Source: Candidatus Poseidoniaceae archaeon (GTDB lineage: Archaea; Thermoplasmatota; Poseidoniia; Poseidoniales; Poseidoniaceae). From it: DNA of 13,042 bases. Positions within the stretch are counted from its first letter, which is position 1. Every line of letters starts with the position of its first letter. Positions 1 to 5,787 of this stretch are shown in pieces. A program made the position numbers and the translations under genes. A model generated the notes under the pieces. That model was not told the DNA's origin. It ran no database searches and saw nothing but the letters and a program-made list of their open reading frames with translations. The stretch lies in contig DUJJ01000039.1 in the NCBI GenBank assembly GCA_013329865.1, positions 1 through 13,042 of the forward strand. The letters are read 5' to 3'.

Positions 1-870
1 CAGCATGTTTGGATTGACGGTTTGGGCATGGATCCATGGGGGCGTAAAATGAGCAAATCATTAGGCAACGGGATTGATGCTGATTCAGTTCTAGAGTGCG
101 GGGCTGGTGGTAGAACTGCCTCATGGAAAATAAAAGGACCAGAAAAAACCGTACAACTCAAGGCCAACAAAATTGGTAGCGAATGTTTCCGACTCTGGAA
201 AGCCTGCGAGGCGCAAGTGGGTGATGATTTCCACATCAACCCAGAAGAGATCGAGCAGAAGTATTTCGGAGTTTTGACCAAGTTGTTTAACGTAGCCCGC
301 TTTGCCTCACAATTTGATGTGCCTGAAGACCTGGATAACATGCCAAATAATCTCAAGGTTGAGGATGAGTGGATTCTGTATGAATTCAACGCCGTAATGT
401 CTGAGGTAAAAGTTGCATGGGCCAATTTAGACATTTATACCGCAACCCAAAATCTGAAGAGTTTTGGAACAGGTATACTACCAAGCCATTACCTTGAAAT
501 GGTAAAGTCTAGATTGTATGACGGTGACGAGCAAGCTGCCTGGACGATACATCGTGTAGTTAGAGATTTTATGAGTGCATTCTGCCCAATCTGTCCATTT
601 TTTACCCATCACATTTCCACAACAATCTACGGAACTTCTGCCGTCGAGATAGATGAATTCCCCAGCGATATTTTTGGGGAACGGTTCAACCATGAAAGGA
701 GTGATTCACTAATGAGCAAAACTAGTGAATTACAGACTTTCAATGGAGAGGTATGGAGTACTAAAAAGGCTAATGGGGTTTCGTTGAATCAACCAATATC
801 AGGAATATCAATACCCGAAAATTTAGCAGATTTTACTGAAATACTCATTGCTATGCATAGCATAGAATAG
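1..870 (+). CDS. valS: Valyl-tRNA synthetase, C-terminal part (5' end outside window)
   Basis: This enzyme charges tRNA-Val with valine in the cytoplasm. The frame is open from base 1, and 289 residues are visible. The class I signature KMSKS is at bases 46-60, within a stretch reading WGRKMSKSLGN. A segment ending FRLW follows where the family has GADALRFW. Then comes the helical anticodon-binding domain, and the typical ValRS ending with KKANGVSLNQPI and IAMHSIE. The HIGH motif, Rossmann core and editing domain lie upstream of the window. The tail lacks the long C-terminal coiled coil of bacterial ValRS, as in archaeal forms. About 25 extra residues sit between KMSKS and FRLW (see findings). 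The gene ends in TAG only three bases from the stop of the convergent dinB. I prefer ValRS to IleRS or LeuRS because of the C-terminal ending. Recognition is from memory of the family. Confidence 0.9.
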   Translation, partial: QHVWIDGLGMDPWGRKMSKSLGNGIDADSVLECGAGGRTASWKIKGPEKTVQLKANKIGSECFRLWKACEAQVGDDFHINPEEIEQKYFGVLTKLFNVARFASQFDVPEDLDNMPNNLKVEDEWILYEFNAVMSEVKVAWANLDIYTATQNLKSFGTGILPSHYLEMVKSRLYDGDEQAAWTIHRVVRDFMSAFCPICPFFTHHISTTIYGTSAVEIDEFPSDIFGERFNHERSDSLMSKTSELQTFNGEVWSTKKANGVSLNQPISGISIPENLADFTEILIAMHSIE

Positions 871-880
871 TTCCTATTCT
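864..880. terminator. Hairpin spanning the convergent valS and dinB stop codons
   Basis: AGAATAG, then TTC, then CTATTCT form a perfect 7-bp inverted repeat with a three-base loop. It contains the valS stop (868-870) and the dinB stop (874-876, read on the minus strand). It could form a 3'-end hairpin in both transcripts. No clear U-tract follows. Three base pairs come free from the two mirrored TAG stops and three more from a GAA codon before each, so this may be chance. Confidence 0.3.
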
Positions 881-1989
881 TCTTCAATTATCGACATTAA
901 ACGCGTTTGTTTGCTAGTAGGAGTATCCAGTTGGCCCAACCTAAAACCAATCAATCGTATTTTCTTACCGGTTTGCACATTGTTAGCGAATAATTTCTCA
1001 GCCAAACTTGTAAAGACCTCATCATCGTTCATTGCGACGGGGATAGATCTGCCGTGAGTATGTGTTTCAAAACCAGTATAGCGTATTTTGACCTCAGCAA
1101 GTCTGCCAGAAACCCCTATTTCACGTGCAGATTTCATCACTCTTCTGACAATGCTTAGTAAATTTTCCAAGACTTCTTGGTAATTATCACGGTCGTAATT
1201 AAAAGTCGTTTCTTTACCAATTGATTTGCGGCTCCTCAGCGGGCTAATTTCACTAGAGGTCCGTCCCTCATACACACGAGTTATCCATGCTGCAAAGCGC
1301 TCTCCGGTAATTCTCGATAGTGACAATTCACCGTATGTGTGTAACTCGTCAATTGTGCTTATACCCCACTCGTATAGTTGCGTTGCGCGTTTCTTACCAA
1401 TCCCAGGCACTTCACGGATATCCCGACCCTCAAAAAATTCCCCTAGTTCGTCTGGTAGAATTCTGAATATTCCACGAGGTTTGTTTATTTCGCTGGCCAT
1501 TTTTGCTAATATACGATTAGGTGCAATACCAAATGAGGCACTCAGTCCAATGCTCTCAAGAACCTCATCCTGTAAATTTCGACAAAGAGCTAACGCAGCG
1601 TCCCAATCCTGATTGACAAATTCGGTAACGTCGAGATATGCCTCATCAATACTCGCTTGTTCAAAAAATTCTGCTGGTTGTTTTAGAATCTTCATAACCT
1701 TTCTAGAAGCTCTTGAGTATAAACCACGACTACCCCTGATGTAAATCGCACTACCGTATGGGGCGCCCGGGCACCTCCGCCAAGCCTCGCTTATCGCCAT
1801 GGCCGATCGTATGCCAAATTTACGTGCAGCATAATTACAAGTAGAAACAATACCCCTACCACGTCCATTCTCAGGGTCTGAGCCAATTATTAGTGGAATT
1901 GCTTCATCAAAGCCATGATGTAGCGTTTCAACCGCGGCATAAAACGCGTCTAGGTCACAATGAATAATGATTCTTGAATCATTCACCAT
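874..1989 (-). CDS. dinB: DNA polymerase IV (Y-family translesion polymerase)
   Basis: This is a low-fidelity DNA polymerase that copies past damaged template bases. The 371-residue length is normal for DinB/Dpo4. Catalytic acidic residues are D12 in the CDLDAFY motif and D115/E116 in SIDEAYLD. Y17 aligns with the steric-gate residue that excludes ribonucleotides. The thumb carries a helix-hairpin-helix at about 192-215 (VPGIGKKRATQLYEWGIS). The little-finger domain begins near KSIGKETTF (255-263). The last residues hold QTRLMSII, which has the layout of a PCNA-binding PIP box but with Ile where aromatic residues are usual. The ATG at 1989 has no TATA-like box at the usual distance, and the serA stop is only 44 bases upstream, so co-transcription with serA is likely. 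The C-terminus meets valS tail to tail. Confidence 0.95.
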   Translation of the reverse strand: MVNDSRIIIHCDLDAFYAAVETLHHGFDEAIPLIIGSDPENGRGRGIVSTCNYAARKFGIRSAMAISEAWRRCPGAPYGSAIYIRGSRGLYSRASRKVMKILKQPAEFFEQASIDEAYLDVTEFVNQDWDAALALCRNLQDEVLESIGLSASFGIAPNRILAKMASEINKPRGIFRILPDELGEFFEGRDIREVPGIGKKRATQLYEWGISTIDELHTYGELSLSRITGERFAAWITRVYEGRTSSEISPLRSRKSIGKETTFNYDRDNYQEVLENLLSIVRRVMKSAREIGVSGRLAEVKIRYTGFETHTHGRSIPVAMNDDEVFTSLAEKLFANNVQTGKKIRLIGFRLGQLDTPTSKQTRLMSIIEEE

Positions 1990-2033
1990 ATCACGTCAAC
2001 AATCACTGGGTGGCGACGGCTTTTGAGTATGTG

Positions 2034-3017
2034 CTATTTTAGGTAGGTTTTGTTAACTATAAATTCACACTTTTTACGTCCCAAAACTGCCATGACATTT
2101 CTAGCAATGTCTAGCCCAACCCGGCGCTGAGCTTCGATGGTTGAAGCGCCGATGTGGGGAGTGGCATGGAAGTTTGGATGCTGACATAATTTGTAATTCT
2201 TAGAAACAGGTTCAATCTCAAAAACATCCAAAGCGGCGCTGGCGATGATACCTTCATCCAGCGCCCGAAGCAAATCATCTTCATTGACAATACCACCGCG
2301 CGCACAATTTACAATGTGGTTACCACAAGTAATCCCATCTGAGGATTTACCAGGCATTTTTTTCAGCATTTCATAATCTACCAAATGGTGTGTTTCATCG
2401 GTTAAGTTACAGTGTATCGAAATGTGGGTGCAGTTTGAAAATAGTGTATTGACCGATTTATGTAGCCTAGTGTTGTGGGCTTTAGCGATTTTAGGGGGAA
2501 GGTAGGGGTCGTAAGCATGAATTGTCATACCTAATGACTGAGCGACTGCACCGACGCTTTGAGCGATTCTTCCAAAACCTACTAATCCGAGATTTTTTCC
2601 GGAAAGTTCTGAACCTTTCATGACTTTCTTTTCCCATTTACCAGCCCGCATGGATCGGTCGGATTTTGCGACATTCCTAACCGAGGTCAACAGGTGAGCG
2701 ATTGTCAACTCAACTACAGATTGTGTCGACGCAATTGGGGCATTAACCACCGGAATGCCGGCGTTTCCGGCAGCTTCGAGGTCGATATTGTCAACTCCTA
2801 CCCCTGCTCTTGCAATGACTTTCAAATTAGCAGAATTATTGATTACTTCTGCGGTTATTTTAGTAGCACTTCTAACAATGACTGCGTCAAACTCATCGAG
2901 GACTCCAGATTCTAAATCTGATTTCTCGTAAAATTTGGTTACCACTTCATGCCCACGACGCTCGAGCAAGGCGATGGCTTCGGCCGATAAACCATCTGTT
3001 GCAGCAATCCTAGCCAT
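2034..3017 (-). CDS. serA: D-3-phosphoglycerate dehydrogenase, short catalytic form
   Basis: Likely oxidises 3-phosphoglycerate to 3-phosphohydroxypyruvate with NAD+, the first step of serine synthesis in the cytoplasm. The substrate half carries VRSATK (48-53) and ARAGVGVDNID (69-79), both typical of PGDH. The Rossmann fold has GFGRIA at 147-152, and D170 would bind the NAD ribose. The catalytic set is R240 (NCARGG), E269 (DVFEIEP) and H288 (TPHIGAS). At 327 residues it consists of the catalytic and NAD domains only, without the ACT or ASB regulatory domains of longer PGDHs, so serine feedback by that route is not expected. About eight extra residues lie just before the catalytic Arg strand. 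A TTTATT element about 27 bases before the ATG suggests a leaderless transcript. dinB follows after 44 bases. Another 2-hydroxyacid dehydrogenase activity is possible, but the sequence wording favours PGDH. Confidence 0.88.
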   Translation of the reverse strand: MARIAATDGLSAEAIALLERRGHEVVTKFYEKSDLESGVLDEFDAVIVRSATKITAEVINNSANLKVIARAGVGVDNIDLEAAGNAGIPVVNAPIASTQSVVELTIAHLLTSVRNVAKSDRSMRAGKWEKKVMKGSELSGKNLGLVGFGRIAQSVGAVAQSLGMTIHAYDPYLPPKIAKAHNTRLHKSVNTLFSNCTHISIHCNLTDETHHLVDYEMLKKMPGKSSDGITCGNHIVNCARGGIVNEDDLLRALDEGIIASAALDVFEIEPVSKNYKLCQHPNFHATPHIGASTIEAQRRVGLDIARNVMAVLGRKKCEFIVNKTYLK

Positions 3018-3040
3018 GTTGTTGGCTGGGAGTGGTGGTC

Positions 3041-3046
3041 AATAAA
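3041..3046 (-). promoter_or_regulatory. TATA-like box for serA-dinB
   Basis: On the minus strand this reads TTTATT, centred about 27 bases before the serA ATG at 3017. Archaeal TATA boxes lie about 26 bases before the transcription start, so initiation would fall at or next to the start codon (leaderless mRNA). This is inferred from spacing and base content only. Confidence 0.4.
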
Positions 3047-3116
3047 CTTGACATTAACATAATAATCGAGCAAACCCTTCAAACCGTAGTTGGACCTAGC
3101 ACAGTTTGAGCGGGAC

Positions 3117-4268
3117 ATGGCTGCAGAACTGGATGTGTCTGGATTGCTGTGGGCAACAGCGATACTCTCAATACCTGTGATTATGGCACTACCAATGAGA
3201 TTGGCATGGAGTTTCTTTATTGGTGTTGGGCATGAAGAATCACAGTATCGTAACTCAGTGCGACAAATTATTGATGCGGGCAGGCAAGTTTCGCCATTCA
3301 GAACCACGCTCAACGATATGGCTCGTAGTCTGAAAATCAAGCCCTCGAAACAGCGACTTATCGAGGCAGACTTATTCCATCCACTAACACTTTCCCACTT
3401 TTTGCTGCTTCCAGCATTGATTATATTCCCGTTGGCGGTCATAATGGCATTGCCAATAATTGTTATTGGTCTGCCAATCTTAATCTTGATTGAATACCTG
3501 CTAATAAGGAACAAGTTGCTCATTTACACTTTAAAACAGATGGAGAAAATTCTACACTGGCAAGTTATTCACATCCCAAAACCCCATCGTGGGTCAATTC
3601 AAAAAGCTGGTAAAGTGAATGAATTTTCTAACCACGTAATACATTTCAACTATGTTCCACAAGGTGCCTTTCTCGGATTATTTGCATGGCTCATTGTCCA
3701 TTGGATATTCAAGTTGGATTCAACGGCGCTGGAGTTAATCATCGCATCGGGTCTGTATATCATCATGCTAGGGATACTGGGTGTGCTAAACACTGCGTTT
3801 GAATCTGATTTGGTTTTTGTCGACCCAGCCAAAGGTCGACTAGTCCCAGTAGACCAGTGGTTAGAAAGCATTCTCAAGCCAGTAGTAGGTATCGGACTAT
3901 TATTTTTAATCGGCAGAAATTTACTTGACCATGCGAGGGACGGCAATCCAGTGGTGTTCGCCGGAACAGTGTTGTTGTTGCTGTATGGTGCCGCGATTGT
4001 TGGTATTGCCTATCGGTGGGGTTACTCAGTTTGGCGGGGCAGTAGAGTGAAAGATGAATTTGAAGCTCAAATTGTTGATAACTTGATGCCGCTATCGTAT
4101 GATCTAACACGCACCAGAGGTCGGATTGAATTCATTGCTCAAATGTCAATGGACGAACGTATTACCGTGATGAATGAAGCACCGACTAAACAACTTACCT
4201 TTGCCGACCTACAAGCACTCCCAACTAGCAAGAATAGTGGGAATATCCCGGAGAATCCATTAAAGTAA
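3117..4268 (+). CDS. Multi-pass membrane protein of unknown function
   Basis: I do not recognise this family. From the ATG at 3117 the product is 383 residues. Hydrophobic segments lie at about 10-28, 92-111, 110-130 (a tight hairpin rich in Ile and Leu), 183-198, 203-224, 252-268 and 278-299, giving roughly six or seven membrane passes. Between the first and second is a polar, basic region of about 60 residues (30-90). The C-terminal 75 residues are soluble and charged and end in Pro/Asn/Lys. No catalytic motif, transporter signature or metal site stands out. A TTG at 3090, directly after an in-frame TAG, would add nine residues. An ATAATAAT box at 3059-3066 sits about 26 bases before that TTG, so a leaderless TTG start cannot be excluded. 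The gene diverges from serA, and its TAA lies one base from the stop of the convergent metallo-hydrolase gene. Confidence 0.75.
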   Translation: MAAELDVSGLLWATAILSIPVIMALPMRLAWSFFIGVGHEESQYRNSVRQIIDAGRQVSPFRTTLNDMARSLKIKPSKQRLIEADLFHPLTLSHFLLLPALIIFPLAVIMALPIIVIGLPILILIEYLLIRNKLLIYTLKQMEKILHWQVIHIPKPHRGSIQKAGKVNEFSNHVIHFNYVPQGAFLGLFAWLIVHWIFKLDSTALELIIASGLYIIMLGILGVLNTAFESDLVFVDPAKGRLVPVDQWLESILKPVVGIGLLFLIGRNLLDHARDGNPVVFAGTVLLLLYGAAIVGIAYRWGYSVWRGSRVKDEFEAQIVDNLMPLSYDLTRTRGRIEFIAQMSMDERITVMNEAPTKQLTFADLQALPTSKNSGNIPENPLK

Positions 4269-4269
4269 T

Positions 4270-4977
4270 TTACAGCCAAGGGATATCTTCAGGTATTTCT
4301 CCGAACAGGTTTGCTGGCAAGGCGACCTTAATTTTCGAAACATAGCCGAGTTGTTCAGTAGTGTCATCTTGCCATTTTTGATACTCTTCGAAACTAGTCA
4401 TTTTTAGAATTGGATTATGTTGTTTATTCCATCCTAATGTTTGCATTTCCACACCAGGTGCTTCATGTCCGGTGCACACCAGTAAATCATCAGGCAGCGC
4501 TGACATAACTCGCAACGACTCCCAGTGCGCTTGCATCCTACCACTAGGTAAGTCGTCGCGCCCTACCCCGCCATCACCAGTAAACAAGAAATCTCCAGTA
4601 AATACTTGGCTTGAAGTTACTATCAACATAGAATCTTCAGTATGACCGGGCACATGATGGAACTGTATCGTTTCATGACCCAAAGTCAAAACGCTATTCT
4701 CATCAACAAATTTGGTAACTCCTAATGATGGTGTAGAGTGCCACATGACGTAATCACAATCCATCTTGTTGGCGATAGTAAAGCAACCGGTTATGTGATC
4801 GGCGTGTGTATGAGTTGCAATGCACATTTCTAGATTAAGATTCATTTCTTCGATAGTGCTGAGATAATTAGCGACATAGTCGTAGACGGGGTCTATTATG
4901 GCGGCCTTGCGGCTGGTCTGGTCATAGATTAGGTAGGTCTTTGCCCAACCAGATTCATTGAGTTGTAGCATCTGCAT
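4270..4977 (-). CDS. ETHE1-like metallo-beta-lactamase-fold protein (probable persulfide dioxygenase or glyoxalase II-type hydrolase)
   Basis: A soluble 235-residue metallo-beta-lactamase fold protein. Metal ligands are visible: THTHADH (H56, H58, D60, H61), H112 in VPGHTEDS, D129 in FTGD and H171 in TGHE. ETHE1-type enzymes use the first His of the HxHxDH motif, the GHT His and the FTGD Asp to hold one iron and oxidise glutathione or related persulfides to sulfite. The GRDDLPSG stretch (139-146) resembles the GRTDFQ region of that family, which makes ETHE1-like more likely than plain glyoxalase II; the substrate is inferred. The frame stays open to 5079, but that extension would overlap the divergent Nudix gene and cover its promoter, and it carries no family match. 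ATG 4977 or the ATG two codons later (4971) is therefore the likely start. No Shine-Dalgarno site is evident. The stop lies one base from the convergent membrane-protein gene. Confidence 0.85.
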   Translation of the reverse strand: MQMLQLNESGWAKTYLIYDQTSRKAAIIDPVYDYVANYLSTIEEMNLNLEMCIATHTHADHITGCFTIANKMDCDYVMWHSTPSLGVTKFVDENSVLTLGHETIQFHHVPGHTEDSMLIVTSSQVFTGDFLFTGDGGVGRDDLPSGRMQAHWESLRVMSALPDDLLVCTGHEAPGVEMQTLGWNKQHNPILKMTSFEEYQKWQDDTTEQLGYVSKIKVALPANLFGEIPEDIPWL

Positions 4978-5020
4978 GGTATTGACTAACAAGATGTAGT
5001 ACTTCAATTTCGGTGCTAAA

Positions 5021-5028
5021 AATATATT
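5021..5028. promoter_or_regulatory. Symmetric TATA box between divergent ETHE1-like and Nudix genes
   Basis: AATATATT is its own reverse complement and is the most TATA-like element in the 87-base gap between the two divergent starts. Leftward initiation would begin near 4998, giving about a 21-base leader before ATG 4977. Rightward initiation would begin near 5051, giving about a 14-base leader before ATG 5065. One box may serve both genes. A weaker TTAAAC (5037-5042), about 26 bases before the Nudix ATG, is an alternative for that gene. Confidence 0.45.
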
Positions 5029-5064
5029 CTCAAGCATTAAACGAAATGAGTTTTTCGCGAGATT

Positions 5065-5787
5065 ATGAGCCATCCACAAACCGTTGTCTATTTAGAGCAC
5101 GACGGTCGGGTGCTGCTAGTAGATTCAGATGGTATTGGACCGCAAATCCCCATCAGAGGCAGGCTCGAAAATTCATTAGCCCTGCGTTTTCCAACTCCCA
5201 GCGAAGTCGCAGAAAGAGGCATTAAGTTTGAACAAAAAATGAATATCCGAATAAGTTTCTCTGGCCAAGATTACATCGTAATCAAGGCCTATCCAAAAAT
5301 CGATTGGCCATCTAATTGGGCCTGGAAAGATAGTATAGTATCAGACAATTGCGTTCACCCTATAGCTAGGGAGGCCATCTACCGCAGTATTCATCGGCTG
5401 GTGTCGAAAGTGGTAATAAAAAATAATCAAAACCAGATTTTGATGGCTAAGGTAAATCGAGGTCACTTTTCGGGCTTCTGGACTCTACCGGGAGGTTACA
5501 TGGACCATGACGAACACCCAACCACGGGATGCGTTAGAGAAAGTTTAGAAGAACTCGGCATTGACATAATCCTAACCAATGATGCGCCGGTTATAACTCA
5601 AAAGATTTTCAATGATGAAGGTGTGTCATTTGTCTCATTTACCTACCAGTCAACTTGGGATGGTAACATAGAGGATATGACATTACTCACAGAAGAGATT
5701 TCAGAGGCAGCTTGGTTCTCAAAAGAAGATGCTTTATCCAATGCTGTCTCTTTCTTTGATTCTGAAGCAATAAAGCATCATGGCTAG
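5065..5787 (+). CDS. Nudix hydrolase with about 110-residue N-terminal region
   Basis: Nudix enzymes cleave nucleoside diphosphates linked to another group (X), using a divalent metal held by the Nudix box. The box is complete: G144, E150, R158-E159, E162-E163, G165 and I166, preceded by WTLPGGY (139-145). The usual hydrophobic residue after RE is Ser160. The Nudix domain runs from about residue 114 to 240. The first 110 residues form an extra region with a strand-like start (VVYLEHDGRVLLVDSDG, 7-23) and PIRGR (29-33) that faintly echoes a Nudix N-terminal half without the box. Its middle is rich in Trp and Lys. The substrate cannot be read from the sequence. The layout resembles NudC-type NADH pyrophosphatases in general order only; no Cys4 zinc motif is present. 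The gene diverges from the ETHE1-like gene, and its TAG overlaps the alaS stop by four bases. Confidence 0.88.
   Translation: MSHPQTVVYLEHDGRVLLVDSDGIGPQIPIRGRLENSLALRFPTPSEVAERGIKFEQKMNIRISFSGQDYIVIKAYPKIDWPSNWAWKDSIVSDNCVHPIAREAIYRSIHRLVSKVVIKNNQNQILMAKVNRGHFSGFWTLPGGYMDHDEHPTTGCVRESLEELGIDIILTNDAPVITQKIFNDEGVSFVSFTYQSTWDGNIEDMTLLTEEISEAAWFSKEDALSNAVSFFDSEAIKHHG

Noticed and set aside
2939..3523. Open frame of 194 codons on the minus strand across the serA start and the membrane-protein gene
   Set aside because: It overlaps the serA start, lies antisense to a better-supported gene, and its translation has no recognisable motif. The Ile/Leu-rich antisense bias explains it.
4261..4273. Possible hairpin at the membrane-protein/ETHE1-like junction (TAAA-GTAA-TTTA)
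   Set aside because: Only four A/T pairs, largely produced by the two mirrored TAA stops. Not meaningful.
4978..5079. 34-residue N-terminal extension of the ETHE1-like protein
   Set aside because: It would cover the divergent promoter and overlap the Nudix start codon, and it has no family counterpart. ATG 4977 or 4971 fits better.
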